A stretch of DNA of 64,000 bases from Holacanthus passer (GCA_025331565.1 JAFREQ010000042.1:4494501-4558500); one strand, 5' to 3'. Shown: positions 37,035-50,483, numbered from the stretch's first letter. Notes: generated from the letters alone by a model not told the origin. A program made the numbers and translations.

Positions 37035-37979
37035 CTGCAGAAAGAGGGAGAAAGAGGAAGTTCACAATAAATGCAAATTCCGAAATGTGATCAAAGCAAA
37101 GATCTGTGCAGATCTTACTAGTCAGACTTATCCCTGAGGAAACAGTATTAGTTCTGCAAGTTCAGTGGCAAGATGTGAAAAGCGGTGACATAATAATTGC
37201 TTCAATTAAAATAAGTGTTCCTCTCTGAGCTCAGGCAATCAATATGTCTTTAATTTGATCTGTTGCTTCTTGCAGGACACACACACACACACACACTGAA
37301 TTTGGAGCTCAGTGCCACAGTGAGGTTGCTGTCAAGTTCGGGCTTTTTAGGGAATTAGAAGACCAAACAGGGTGGAAAGAGGATATCGGTATTAAAAAAT
37401 ACCATCAAGCAGCACTGAGAAGGAGGCGAAATAATCCAAATAGGAAATTCGCTATCATCAAATACACACACACTTTATTTAACAGCCTATCTCTTTTTGA
37501 AGAAATAAATCCTCTTAGTGAGCCTTCTTCTGTGTGAGGTGCCGTTTTCAGGATTGTATTAACTTGGCTGGTTTGTTCTGGTTGAGAGGTAAATGGCATT
37601 GTGCTGCGCCCTGCTTATGTGTGTGTGTGTGTGTGTGTTTGTGCACAGTGTAGAAAGAGGGACGTGTTGCCTATGTAGGTTAGGTCTGGGCTCCAGGCAG
37701 TCCATCCAAACCAGCAGAATCAGCAGGTGGCCGGGCACAAACCGTTGGAGCGGGGAGTCAGACAGCAGACCCACATTAGCTCAGGCAGTGGAGCTGAACC
37801 CAAACACTGCTGTCCCTCAGGGCGGCTTTGGGGGATGAGTATGACACCTCCACAGAACTTTTCCCCTCATGAAGCCGCAACAGCGCATGGCTTATTGTCA
37901 GCTAGACTGAGAGGAAAATCCAACCATGAATAGTAGCTTAGTTTGGGGTTTAAAGGGCTTCCAGGGACGATATCCTTAC
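37035..37979 (-). other. gjc1: Putative gjc1 intron 1
   Basis: The interval between the donor at 37979-37978 and the acceptor at 37035. It contains CA and TG microsatellites (about 37277-37296 and 37618-37638) and no recognisable gene. Confidence 0.5.
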
Positions 37980-38100
37980 CAAGCAGGTTGAGAGCTTAGT
38001 CGGAGTGAGCTGCAGCGGGAGGGAAAAATTTTCGCTGGAGGAGACGAGCTGGAGCTCCCAGTCCTCTGCTTTGTGTCTCCAGCGGAGGCAGGGAGGGCGG
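37980..38100 (-). other. gjc1: Putative gjc1 non-coding first exon
   Basis: The minus strand reads CTCTCAACCTGCTTG then GTAAGG, a strong donor with the exon ending at 37980. The upstream 100 bases are GC-rich. Joined to the acceptor at 37035, this gives a conventional connexin 5'UTR. The upstream end is a guess based on the promoter elements. Confidence 0.45.
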
Positions 38101-38165
38101 GAATGTTTTGAAGAACGCTTGCAATGAAACATGTGTCATATTGATCACTGTGGCCATATAAGGAC
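38095..38165 (-). promoter_or_regulatory. gjc1: Candidate gjc1 promoter with CArG box, E-box and MCAT/GC box
   Basis: On the minus strand, reading toward gjc1, there is a perfect CArG box CCTTATATGG (38163-38154), an E-box-like CACATG (about 38134-38129), then CATTCCCGCCC, which combines an MCAT core (CATTCC) with a GC box, just before the putative first exon. CArG (SRF) plus MCAT (TEAD) is the classical arrangement of smooth and cardiac muscle promoters, which fits where connexin 45 is expressed. Function is inferred from motifs only. Confidence 0.45.
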
Positions 38166-38830
38166 ATGGCTGGGAGGTAGATGTCAGGAATCCTTTGTGT
38201 GTACATACACACTCCAGGACGCGTATTACCGACATACAGTAAGAGGCCTGCACTGCATTTGATCCTGCCTCCAGACGAAGCAGCGAAGTCCATGTGAGAA
38301 CGCTGACTGTGAGCGTCTGTGACCGACATGTATGAGTAAGCAGCAAATGGCCGGATGGAGCGAGAGGACGCCACAAGCACACAGAGTCACGGCGGCGTCC
38401 TTCCACGGTCGAGCTCCGTCTGACTTTTCCCACATTACATCATTGCATGTCTTTACATAACTCTTACTGCGCTGTCGTCCTTTAGAGAATAATATCCAGA
38501 TTCAGTCACAGACAAACAGCCGGCTGCAAAGGTTAAACTGCTTTCATTTAACATAATGGTTTGGCTATTCTGCAGTTTAGTGTTTTGTGGCAACAAATGC
38601 ATCTATATCTCCTGTTTTTTCTCTGTTTTCCTGTCTCCTGTATTTGTCTTTTCAGTGTTATAACTGTTATAACTATTAGAACTTCAGGGGTCACTTAAGG
38701 GACTTGTGTATTTTTCATAAAGTTTTTTTTTGTATACACATTTTCAGATGTTGTTGTCTGGCACCATTCTGGTCTGTTTAATCTGGGAGGAGATTCATTT
38801 TGAATGTTGCAGATCAAAACCATTTGAGTA

Positions 38831-38831
<1 letters not shown>

Positions 38832-38861
<30 letters not shown>
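38832..38861. repeat. (TG)n microsatellite
   Basis: About 15 uninterrupted TG units in non-coding sequence upstream of gjc1. Confidence 0.95.
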
Positions 38862-38864
<3 letters not shown>

Positions 38865-41800
38865 ATATATTGCTCTGTTACATTTCCCTCATACAAAACA
38901 TTGCTCCTTCGAATATATTGACTATTAGTTTGTGAATATTTTGTCTGCCACTAGTCAGAGTTTTTTTTATCTTGCATTTATACACGCCCTCAAAATTCCC
39001 AAAACTTTGGGACCTCCCTTTGAATTTAGAAGCTCTGTGTGGTTGTACAATTTGTAATGACTGACTCACTGGCAGGTCAGAGGTGTTTTTAATTTCATAA
39101 AATCGCTAAAGTAAAACGTGCCAAATAGTTTTCAAAGGAGTCATATTTCAATGTGATGTAACAGGGACTCTGTTTAATGCCGGGAGCTGGACACACAGCT
39201 GAAAACAGTCATTGCACATTCACACGACAAAGAGGAACTTGCTGAAGCTTTGCATTTATGTACTTTGTGCATCGGGAACTGTCACACTCCCACCTGACCA
39301 GGAGAGACGCTCCAGCGCTTCCTGGGCTTAATACTTCTCTGCTACCTCTGCTACCTCTGCCACATCTAACCTGGCATTTTGCTTTCTCATCCAATTTATG
39401 TCTGCAGGAGCTAGTGGGGCAGTTAGGGGTAAGAAGCTGACTCCGTGCATTAAGTTACTGGGGTGAGTCAGCCTCCCGAACAGCACCGCACAGACGCGGC
39501 GGGCAGGCTTTCTGTCTGCTGCTCTGATATAAATGATGAACAGCAAATTGGTGGAAATCGTGTCACACGTGAAAACATCAAAAAACACACCAGGAAAAAA
39601 CTTCCTTCAGTGTAATCCTACAGTGATTTTATATAACAGGACCTTACTAATGAGTTTTGAAAGGGAATAACTTTCAGGATCAATGACTCTATAGCCATCA
39701 GCCCGAAAGGTCACAACTGTGTAATCACGGGTCATCAAACCATCAGCCTCTCCGATACATCTGAGCCCATGACATAGCTCAAAGCCCTACCAGAGCAGTA
39801 AAAGGTCAAAGGTCAACAAGATCAGTTCCTAAAGGGTGAATTCTCCACATGACAACCTCACGCGCCGATTCAAACAGACACTTACTATTACAGTTAGCGT
39901 CACCGGAGGGATCCCCTCAGTCACTGGCTTTCATCCCGCGGGATCCACAGAGACTCACATCCAGATATAGTACAAAGACAGATTCGCAGACAAGCAGACA
40001 CACACACGTGCAAGAACCTCAAAAAGCGTGCAGAGCAGAGTCACAGTGTCCCTGTACACAAACGCACCATGAATATGAGGAACGCTGCACCGGGGTTAGT
40101 TGAGGCCCTTCTTATTCACAGTAGTGACTCATGATGTGGACACAGCGCTGCAGCTGGAGGGCCCCGGGCTTAGGAGGGACAGGGGAATGAGCCCAGGACA
40201 AACCCCGACCCGAGCGGGGGACCACTGCATGTGGACGAGGGTTATAGTTGTGTAACAGGGAGATGTGCTGCAGCTGCATGCATCATCGAGGGGAATACTG
40301 CACAGCAACAGGTGAAGGTTCATAACAGGTGTGCCAGGTCAGTTAAAGATAAGACTTCAAACATAAAGAAGTAGAAACATCTGTAACTTGCATGAAAATG
40401 TAAGATGTATATATGCCAGGCAAACTATACAATACAAATTTTGCACAAATACGCAAAAGGAAAGTGCAAATGCGCAAAGGATCCACAGAGAACAGCATGT
40501 TAGAAAAGTTTGGGGAGGTCAGACATCGCCATCCTGATGCTGAGAGGGAAAAAACTTTTTCTGAGTCTCTGCGTGTTGGACTGTTTTCTTTCTGCTAATA
40601 AAGAGGGGTTTTAAAATTAAAATTATCTGTCCTCTCTCTCTGCCTCTAAACAGTTTGCATTCCTGCTTGGCTTTGATATATGCAGCCCCATGTATAAACA
40701 CACACACACCAACACACACACACACCAACACAAAGCATTATTCATATTAATAAACGCAGGCTAAAGGCAGTTTGGATAATGAACATAATGTAAATGGCAG
40801 AAAACAGCTATAATGAGTGTGTGTAGGGCTAATACATTTATTAGCCTCTGGATGACCTTTAATCAAGTGGAGCATCCACTTCATTAAAGTTTGTCTGGAG
40901 GATATACACTAACACGTACATTCACAAATGAAACATATCAAACTGCTATGTGAAGCTATTATTGCACATAATTCCTATGAATGTACTGAGATATTGGACC
41001 ATTTGCTAGTTATATTTAGTATTATTTTGTTATGTCTGCTAACCTCACGCAGCACTCAGGCGAACATCCGTATAGTTGCCGATCCATCATTCAGCTCACA
41101 GCGCAGACGCACTTTTCCCCCTGCAGACGATGACTGTCAGAACAGGCTCGGAGTAAACAGTTCCCTCAGTCTGCTTCGTCATCCTGCTAATTATAAATTG
41201 GATCTCTCTTAGTGTTTTTAAAGTGATTGTCAAAGACGTCAAAGCAGATCCAGCAAAAGGAACTGTCAGTGCTTTCTTCAGCCAAGATTGATTTAGCCCT
41301 GATCTGCTGCCTTTAAAAACCCTCCTCATCTGACACTTTTATGTGATTATGATTGCATCTGTGCTTCGGTACAGTGCTGCTTTATGGGGTTTGTCTGCAA
41401 CTTTCAACGGCTGGCAAGATCCCGGCTTCCCCTGCAGTCTCTGGCTTGAAAACGATGGTGGTGATGGTGCAAAGCTTCATCTTTCATGACCGCTGAATGT
41501 TATATTAAGCCCTTCAGCCTTCAGTAATAAAATCAGGTAACGACAGCAGCACTATCCACATTGAGTGCGATAGTATTTCATTGTTTCTCGTGTTCTAATT
41601 AAATTTGCAGTAGATTCATGAATTTTAAATGGAAAGATTTATGTTCATGTTGCAGCAACTTCAGGTGAACAACATGAGCTCATGAGTGATTTTAGTGCTG
41701 TTTTCACTTCAATTTCACTTCACACTTCATTTTCTTTAAAATGGCAACAGGAACGATAGTGTTTTGTTGTCAAATTGCTAACCTGTCATTTGTTTTGTCG

Positions 41801-43596
41801 TGCTTTGTGTCTGTTTACCAGTCTCATCTGCAGTTGTGCCTAATGGCCATGTATCGTATAACAATACAACGTTTATTGGCTTTTTTGCTGCCAGTTATCT
41901 CTCGTTATAGCATCTTCAATAATGGCATGATTGTCACTGAAGGGACTAACTTAAGTAGTATAATAACATTTTCATTAAGCACAACATTAAAAACTAACAA
42001 TTTCATTATGGTCACTCTTCAGTTGTATTATCAGGGTAATTTTGGTGCAATGTGCAAAATTTAGAGATGTAAATCTGTCATGTAAAACTGTTTGGTTTCT
42101 GGAACGGTGGCAAGACGTCAGATTTAATTCAGGAAAAACATTAAATGTCTATTCAGAATAAACTATACACCTGTTAACTCAAACCTCCTCTATTTCCAGA
42201 GAAAATGGTTTAGATAATTTATTGCTGTAACTGAACATATTCACCAGTCTTTGCTACAAAGGATACTTTTGCGTCTGACAGCGAGGCAAAGTCAGAAAGG
42301 GGAGGTGGCGAGAAAAAGAGAGGAAGGTTAATTACCCTGCTTGGTGCTGAAACGTCTTTCTCCCTGTGTGAAGACACTATATTTTCATATTTTATATTAA
42401 CAGAAATCCTCAACAAAAAATTTTAATTGGTGAAGATCCAGACCAAAGCTCGACAGAGTTTAGAGCCGTCCTCACTGCCGCTGACAATGAAGTGCTGCAG
42501 TGTGTACAGAGATTTAATATGCCGGCTTTGTAAAGCTAAATCACATAAAACAGAAACACTGGTGAAAATTGGACAATGTAGATGATAATTAATTGGCATG
42601 AGATGGAGATTCTGGCACAATGAGGTCTGCAGTCAATAGTTTGTGAGCTTCTTTTAAAGCATTGGCATGAAAAACAAAGACATTAATTAAGAGATTCTTA
42701 GATCAGGGTAACTCAAAGCTAATGAGAGATGTAGATGATATAGATGATATAATATTATCTCATTAAAGTTAATATCACAGTGGAGCCAGTCATCAGCAAC
42801 GCTCATACGCTCTTTAAACACAATGAAAGCATCAGACAGCCATGAGAGGAATGACTGGGACCTCTGTGTCTTGTTGGTGCCGCTGTTCCCCTGATTCTTC
42901 TTATTCGAGGGTCATTGCCATCAGATCCTTCTCCCTCTCTTCTGCCAGCAGCATCCTCAGGCTTCACCGGTGTCGTCCTGAGCCTCCGCCTTGTCCCACA
43001 CACGCTGCACATATCAAACTAATCTGAGACATCTGTCCATGATAACCCCCTGGATCGTCATATGTGGGTTAAATCCTGGCTGCTGTGACGCTCAGAGACC
43101 CCACGTGAAGAACCAAGAAATTTATGTCACAGAAAGGTCACCAGCATCTGCCCGTGAATTCATGATATGAGCAGAGATAACCGGTGCAACAGCGCAGCGT
43201 GGAAGACCGACCGCCAGCAGACGCTCGGCTTAAAAAGCACAGGGGGTTTCTCATATTGTGGTTTCCCTTCTCCTGCTCTGAAGGCGCTGGATAAGCTGCT
43301 TTGTTCACTCAGAGATATTCAAATCACCCAAAAAAAAGAAAAATCCAGCATAGCTAAAAATGGATTTCTTATCAACACTTTCTGGTTGTCTGCTTTTTTT
43401 TTTCTGAGCTGCAACTTTGTTCAAAAGAGTCCTTGAAGTGATTAAAAACACGCATGCCAAGAGTGACTTTGCACTAAGTTCACCCGCGCAGAAGGTTATC
43501 AGAGCTGTTCATCACATCCATTTCATAGACTAATCTCTACCAGATTGTATGGTGCATGTATTTACAGACACACACACAAACACAGACATGAAACTT

Positions 43597-43660
43597 ACTT
43601 GCAGAGTGATCAATGCATGCGGCCGCGAAACACAAATAAACTATAAATTCCAGAGGGTTG
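43597..43660 (-). other. Possible alternative first exon (minus strand)
   Basis: The minus strand has a near-ideal donor, CTCTGCAA then GTAAGTTTC, at 43599/43598. About 20 bases before it is a NotI-type GCGGCCGC, and further up a TATA-like TTTATAG. It could be a distal alternative 5'UTR exon of gjc1, 6.6 kb upstream of the coding exon. No transcript evidence is available here. Confidence 0.25.
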
Positions 43661-44307
43661 AGTAGACAGTGCTCCCCAATTTGGGCCTCTGCCTCATAAA
43701 ATCAGAAAACCTCACTAGAGAGGGACAAAAATAGAAACTGCTGAACATTTTGTTGTGTGGTCAAATGTGAACCTCGGCCTGTGAGAGAATCTTGAGACGA
43801 GGAAGCCTTTGCTGAGATGGACGAACGAGCTTCTCCACTCTGCAGGAGGGGAGGTGGGTTTTGAAGGAGCGTTTCGCCCTCTGTATTCGTGGGAAACTAA
43901 AAATTCCCTCATTAACAGTGTCCGAAGGGAAGAAACGCAACGGTAAACCGGTTCCATATGTTACATGATGAATCTCTGAGGCAGGAGCAGCCTCCCTTTG
44001 TGCATCTGTGCCTTTTATTCGGCTCCGCGTCAGGAAAGAATACATGTAAATTAAGTTTTTACCGTTAGCGATGTTAAATTCTCCAAGAGTATGGACAGGT
44101 TCAGGAAGACAATGCACTGTCAGCAGACCTTTCAAATATCTGTCCTGTGGTCAGGAGGTCTGAGGTTTGACTACCTGATCGATTACATCCTTTGCCATCA
44201 CTTAAAGTCACTTTCAAACGAATAAATACAAAAAACGAGCACATACAGACGGCGAACAAGCAGCAAAGTAAAGTGATGAAGCAGCATACTCACTCTACTC
44301 CTTCTCT

Positions 44308-44515
44308 CCCAGACGCCAGGTACCGTCTCCTTTGTCTCTCAACCTGAGGCCCCTCATCTCCGTCTCTGTCTCCTCGGTCTCACTTAGCCTCCTTTACATA
44401 CCCCTTAACCTCGGCTGACATCAAACGGCCCTGACCTAAAATCGACGACGGCATCCCGACAACAAAAAAACGCAAAACAAAACACGCATCTCCGCGGCCG
44501 CTCGCTCGTGAAGAG
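44308..44515 (-). promoter_or_regulatory. CpG-dense, promoter-like block with donor site
   Basis: CpG dinucleotides are unusually dense at about 44410-44515, including CCGCGGCCGC near 44493. Downstream on the minus strand is GGAGTAGA followed by GTGAGTATG, a plausible donor near 44308. In AT-rich fish intergenic DNA such a cluster often marks a promoter. The gene it would serve is uncertain (gjc1 is 7.4 kb downstream). Confidence 0.3.
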
Positions 44516-46814
44516 CTTCAGTGTGTGTGCTTAACCAAGTGTGAGCTCTTCCTGAAAGGGAGAGGAATGAGGGAGGCAGAGCATCTTGCCTCCCTCCCTG
44601 TGGTACTCACAATGGTCCTCACTTACCCCCTTATCCCCTCCAAACTGGGTCATGGTTGGGGGTGGGGGTGTGTTTGTATATGTGGTGGTGATGAGGATGA
44701 GGAGGAGGTGGTGGGGTTTTAATGCCCCTCGGAGGGCAGTGGGGAGGGGACCAACACACGGTGATAGGGTGGGAGGGGAAGTACATGGCTTTTGGGAAAA
44801 GATACTCAACTCATTGACTTCGTGAGACCTCTGGCCACCAGAGAGGAGGACGGGGACGGGGCTCTCAGGAAAGGGTAAGGGTAACAATTAGACAGTTGGT
44901 CTTTGTGCTTTTATAACCCAGTTAAAGTGCATCTTCATCTCCATCTACGTTGAGTTCCAAAATAAATAACCTGAAGGTTTTTTTAAATTGTTTTTTTTTC
45001 TTTCTTTCTGATCGGTTTGCAAAAGGAAAAGAGAAAATGAGCTTGTATATGTTTGTAGAATGAGATTTTTAGTATAAAATTTTATGTAAAAGTATCATTG
45101 AGACAATTTTCAATCTCTATAAAACAGAAAGATAAACAAATGTAAAGATTCCTAACATGTTTGCCCTTTGCAGCTCCTGACAGCATAAAGCAAAGAGGTT
45201 AATGGAAAATTAATGGAGAATGTCTCTTGCGTTTAACTAATGCAAGAGAATCAGATATATTGGTTGACACTAACTTTTGGAGATATATCAGTTTTTATAC
45301 ACGTCAGGTAACGAGTAACAAAAAATGCAGAAATGCCACAGCAATGCTCACCAGAGAGCACTTACAAATATATTTCTAAAAAATGACAGTGTTGATCTGT
45401 TGTTGGTCCATCATCACAAACGATTGGATGGATATTGTCATAAAATTTTCTACAAACATTCGTGGTTCTGGGACAAAGTGTCCTAATAACTTGTGTGATT
45501 TTCTCTAGTGCCACAATTAAGCTGAGGCTTGTGATTTTTAATAAAATGTCTCAAGCTCAGTCGGGTTATTCTCACAGTATTGTTTGGACCACTGGCACTG
45601 AATCTCATATGAAGTCCAATGTGTCAAAGTATAACAAATAATTGATGCCCAACATGCTGCATGTTGTGATTGCCAGTGGATTTGGGTCTCTAAAAGAAGG
45701 GCAATGAGCTGCCAACTGAAAACAACGCTACTTCATCAAGAAAGTTAGCAACGTCGTGAGAGGACACTGTGAACTCTCTCAGATAAAAGTTGGGAAATAT
45801 CCAAATAATCACTTGACCCCGGCCACTCAGCTGATAAACACTTTATGTCCCCCGCATATATACTGTAGTTTTTACTTGCAGAACTATGGATGCTGGGTCA
45901 TAATCCTCCCCATCACTTTCAGCCTCTGCGTGCCCTTCTCACTCCATCACTCCCTCCCTAATGCCCTCACATGGAGTCATAATCACGCAACGCTACGAAC
46001 AATAAAAGATGTTCGTTTGATATTGTCCCAAATCCACTCACCAGCGGTGGTTGCTCAAATTAGGACTGCGCGCTATCGCAGCCTCTTTTCTTATCTATAT
46101 CTTCTGAGCGGACCAATTGCTATCCCCAAATTTCACAGATCATGTGCTGAGAAATCAGAGGGCATAAATCCTCTTTAAATTCATCTCATGTCGCTCAAAG
46201 TCTGCAGCTTCTGTTAAATATGTTTTTCTTTAATGTACAGCTATGACAATTTTGTCTTTTTTTTTTTTGGGATGCATCATCTTGGTAATAACCTTGAATA
46301 ATTTCATGTCCTCATCTCCTTTTGATGTGAGTAGTTTTATGGAGCACTTTCTTCAGTCGTACTGATTTTTATGGACAACTGCACTAGAAGTGATGGTGAT
46401 TATGTCTATCCAGAACCATCACAGAAAGATATCATTAACCTGAGTAAACTAAAGTGTTGTTGGCCTTGTGAGTACACACATACAGCTATAATGTGCTGAA
46501 GAGGAATGGTGGCATTTACTCACAGTTAAACAAATTAAAGGCTTTTCCCTATGTATCTCTGAGTGACAGCAGAATAAAAAGTCCAGCGTTCAGTTCTGGG
46601 TACTCCCTGAGTTCAAACTTGTGATTAATACACACTAAATCGCTATGTAAGTCACTTTTTTATGTGTGTGTGTGTGTGCTTGTTTATGCCGGAGTCGAGG
46701 TCATCTTTGCAGACTCAGCCAGCTCAGGCACAGAGATGATTTATTGCTTTCATTTTCTGCTGACATAAAGAGGAACAACTCTGTGTTACTGTCACTGCTT
46801 GTTATGGACGTCGG

Positions 46815-46886
46815 GGGGGTATAGCTCAGCGGCAGAGCATTTGACTGCAGATCAAGAGGTCCCCGGTTCAACTCTGGGTGCCCCCT
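46815..46886 (+). tRNA. trnC-GCA: tRNA-Cys (anticodon GCA), copy 3
   Basis: A 72-nt cloverleaf with acceptor GGGGGTA/TGCCCCC, D-arm GCTCAGCGGCAGAGC, anticodon GCA, and T-arm CCCGG-TTCAACT-CTGGG (one G-T wobble). The internal promoters are present with single changes. No TTTT run was seen within about 60 bases downstream, so expression is less certain than for copy 1. Confidence 0.9.
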
Positions 46887-49394
46887 CGAACAAACTCATA
46901 ATGCAAAAGTATAGCCAGATTTACTATATATAAAACATTACAACTTTGACTCGGTGGCCACTCAAATAGAAATTCTCTTTCTTCCTCATCACACTCATCA
47001 AAGCATCACATTGTTCATGCAGAGTTTGCAGCAGCAGATGTTTGTTGGACGCAGTTCCACCTCAGCCAAACCAGCTCTCTCATGTGTCCTGAATCCCTAC
47101 TACAGTCTCATTCGAAGCAGGTTTTAAGTACGTAGCGTGTTTACACCGGAAAAGTGACAAAATGAAGTATATCCAATCCCACAATGCAATGCACAAAGGA
47201 AATGGAGAGGGCAGGTCACAGCTGGGAGAACAATAAATTGTGGGTGGTGGTGAAACTCCAGAAAAATTTTTTGAGGAAGGACTTTTTGCTTCTTGTGTTT
47301 GTAAAGTTATTAATGTTGCAGTTAGATGGATGTCTAATTTCCTGTTAGTACAAAGTGGTTACGTATGTTTATTTGTATACTAACTGCTAAAACCATATAC
47401 TATGATTATTACTAAGCAGTATATTTTGTATTATATCATAATGTTGTATGGATTTGGGGCACAGCTACTGAGATCTTGATCTGAGTGATACAGGAGAATG
47501 AATACTAAGCAACATTTGTGCTGATCTATAGTTCAAGCACAGTTCAGCAGCGTCAGTATCTTTGAGTGCATTATCTCTAATTAACTATAGTTTCACTGCT
47601 AAAGTTTATGATTAGCTGTTAAGATATCACCAATAATGATGTAGCTCCTCCCGCAGTCTCCAGGAACTCTTAAGAGACATCTCAGAGCAGTGCCAACTTA
47701 TAATCATGATCCATTCATCATCGTCTTCAGTGCGACATCAGAAAGAGATGGGTTGGCGTACACATGGGATGATCTGCTGACGTCCTCACAAAGACAATAT
47801 ATTTGACAGAGATGAGAGTTAATGATGCAGTGCCGATTGGTCGACTCTGATTCTTTGATCAAACACAGCAAAGACTGATCGGAGCTGATTGAAATATGTT
47901 TCCAACCAGTCAGGGCGGCAAACTGTGAAGCTAGTTAGTTAGTGTCCCAGATTACAGGTGTGAAAAGGTAAAAAGAAAAAGTACTTGGATACAGTCCAAG
48001 TGTTATTTTGAGTTTGAATCATTGTGGATCATAAAGACTTCAGAACTGAAACACCTCTAGTCGATGTGAACTTACTGACCCTTAGTCTGTAAATCTGGGC
48101 CTCCATCCATATCCTGTATACACGACATGCAACAATATCAAAATGATTGCATAAAGGTGTGTGTCATCAGTTAGATTAAATACACAACACACATAAACAC
48201 ACACTATTATAGTGCTGTTTGATGCCATGAGGATCATGTCATACAGTCATCTCTCATTCTGCAGAGCACAAGAGCAACAGTTCACTGCTTGACACTTGAA
48301 CTAACTTATCAACACTGGGCTCTTGTAAATCTGCTGCCTGACAAATTTGATATTCAGAGTGCATATAAGCAGCCTTCAAAACAAATGGACTGTATATATC
48401 AGCTTGTCACAAAACCGACTGCTCATAGATGGATTGAGGAGATCGGGGTTGCTTAACTCCCATAATCCTTCAGCCTGTCTGCATAAACCAAACTAATTTG
48501 GCTCATTTGACAGTGTATCATCCATGTAAACATCAAAGCACTTTGAAGAAGAGGTTTGAGTGACAGATTTGTCAGACGTCCTCTTGTCGTTTTTTTTTCA
48601 CAATATGGTTCCACTTAAGCCATTACATCAATTTCTATGTTTCCGGTTGTAGACTGATGGGCTGCTATTAATGTGCATTAAGCCTGAGGCAGAAGTGTCA
48701 TCTTGAAAAGGGGATTTCACGGAAAGATTCTGGGGAATGGTGCGTTTTTAAAGATGACAACACAGTATTTTTGGTCCTCATCAACAAGTAAAAGCAGGAA
48801 TTTCCAAGTTTTACAGCAGAAAGTTTAGTGAGAATGGCAACTTCCTGATGGTAAACTTTCTGAGGATTCCAGTCAGTTCAAAGTGACCATGAATCCTTCA
48901 ACTAAACTTGATGAAATGGTCTAAATCAGCTAAGTGATTCGCAATTTCCACCTCTAGTTCCAACAGGAAGTACATCACATCCCAAGAGTAAAAACACAGT
49001 TTAATGGGGTCTTTACTGTAAGTCACGTTCAGTTCTGATGTTTAGTCAAACAGAAACCGAACCTCTTGACTCTGTCTGCATATTTCATACACAGAGTCGC
49101 AGGAGTAGCTGTCGCAGAGACAGTTCAGGATAAACTGTGAGAAGATAACAAATCAGCGTTTTGTTCCTGGTGTATCGCAGCCCACAGAACCAGTGTTCAT
49201 CACAATGATCAGAATTCAATATTCATTTACACTGAGAACAAGATATTCATCTGTTGATGAAGCCAGAGAAAGACACATACCACGCAGGCCCACTGTCCAA
49301 TATGAAGAAAGCAACCGAGGAGCAAGAGACTTTTTTGGTATTTGCGTTGGGTGAGCAGCTTCCATTGGAATAAATGTTTGGATAGCCTCATTAC

Positions 49395-49469
49395 CTCCAC
49401 TGTTATAACTCAGTGGCCAAGTATTTGACAGCAGTTCAGGAGGTCCTCCGTTCAACTCTGGCTGCCTCC
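49395..49469 (+). pseudogene. tRNA-Cys pseudogene
   Basis: Resembles the intact copies along its whole length: TATAACTCAGTGGCCAAG for the D-arm, TATTTGACAGCAGTTCAGG for the anticodon arm, and CCGTTCAACTCTGGCTGCC for the T-arm and 3' acceptor strand. The acceptor stem no longer pairs, and the anticodon loop is altered to an AGCAGTT-like sequence. Confidence 0.7.
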
Positions 49470-49627
49470 GTCGTCTCCTCTATTTACACAGTGACAGTAT
49501 TAATGTTTTAGTTTCAGCGCATCCAAAACCAAAGTGTGAGCAGACACAGCAGAGTCAGTGAGAGAGAACCGCAAAACAACTTATACAAGTTTTTGTAGTC
49601 ATGTCATTTAATGCACTTTATGACAAT

Positions 49628-49688
49628 AAAGCTCTGTGGTTTGTCCACAGATCAAGACGTCCCCTGTTCAAATCTGGGAACCTCTCCA
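49628..49688 (+). pseudogene. tRNA-Cys 3' relic
   Basis: It retains AAGCTCTGTGGTTTG (a shortened D-arm) and CAGATCAAGACGTCCCCTG followed by TTCAAATCTGGGAACC, equivalent to the 3' side of the anticodon arm and the T-arm of tRNA-Cys. The bases between are deleted and the acceptor stem is lost. Confidence 0.55.
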
Positions 49689-50483
49689 GCATAACTGTGA
49701 TGTGGATAATGAAGTATTCAATCACAGTTGCGATTACACACACACACATCTTTGCTATTATCATGATTGATTATTTCTAAATACACACAGTACACTAATC
49801 ATATTCTACTGTACATCTGCAGGGTCACAGCTTATTGAAAGATATACACTAATTGAGGAGTGCATTAGTTAATTGGCAGTTTGAAAATCTTAGTATAACA
49901 ATAATTATGGGAATTTAAAAAGGTGTAATGTTCCTTTAGGGCTCCTTTACCTACAGTGCATCTACAGCTGCTCTTACACTCACACATCATTTCATGCTCA
50001 GTTGAAAGATCCTTTCATCATAGGCAGTCTTTGTTATAATAAGCATGCAGGAAATGAGTCAGTAATATTAATTCTGTGTGAAATGTTTTCACCCTTTTAT
50101 AGATCATTAAAGGTATTTACTTCTGTTTCTGCCTCAGTACAAAACCACTTTAGTGAATCGATACTGATGCAAAGTGCTCACCGCAGGTTAAACAGCAATC
50201 ATTTCATTTAGTGCTTCAGACAGAGAGGAGGAATGTATTAGTACTATTACCTGCAGTGTTGTGTCTCATGTCTGGCTGGAAGAGAAACCTGTGGATTTTC
50301 ACAAGTCGCAGGTACAGTTTGACACCTGTGGCTGAGATGTTACATAACGTTCTGTGTTACATGCCAGCGGTTCTCAATCTGAACGTCAGGACTGAGATTC
50401 CTGCTGGTTTGATTTGAGCCAGTCCTGCCTCCACATGAGGAACGACAGAAAACTGTGATGAAGGATCAATATAATGTTTTCAT

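Larger units (their letters stand above)
38170..46814. other. Non-coding region upstream of gjc1, first part
   Basis: No protein gene is recognised. Notable contents are a CpG-dense stretch (43150-44515) with two minus-strand donor-like sites (CAA/GTAAGT at 43599 and AGA/GTGAGT near 44308), which might be distal gjc1 first exons. A low-repeat block near 45720-46190 could be a conserved element. Microsatellites occur at 40699-40731 and elsewhere. Confidence 0.5.
46887..50483. other. Non-coding stretch between tRNA-Cys copies 3 and 4
   Basis: No gene recognised. It contains two tRNA-Cys relics (49395-49469 and 49628-49688) and otherwise unremarkable sequence with no long open frame. Confidence 0.6.
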
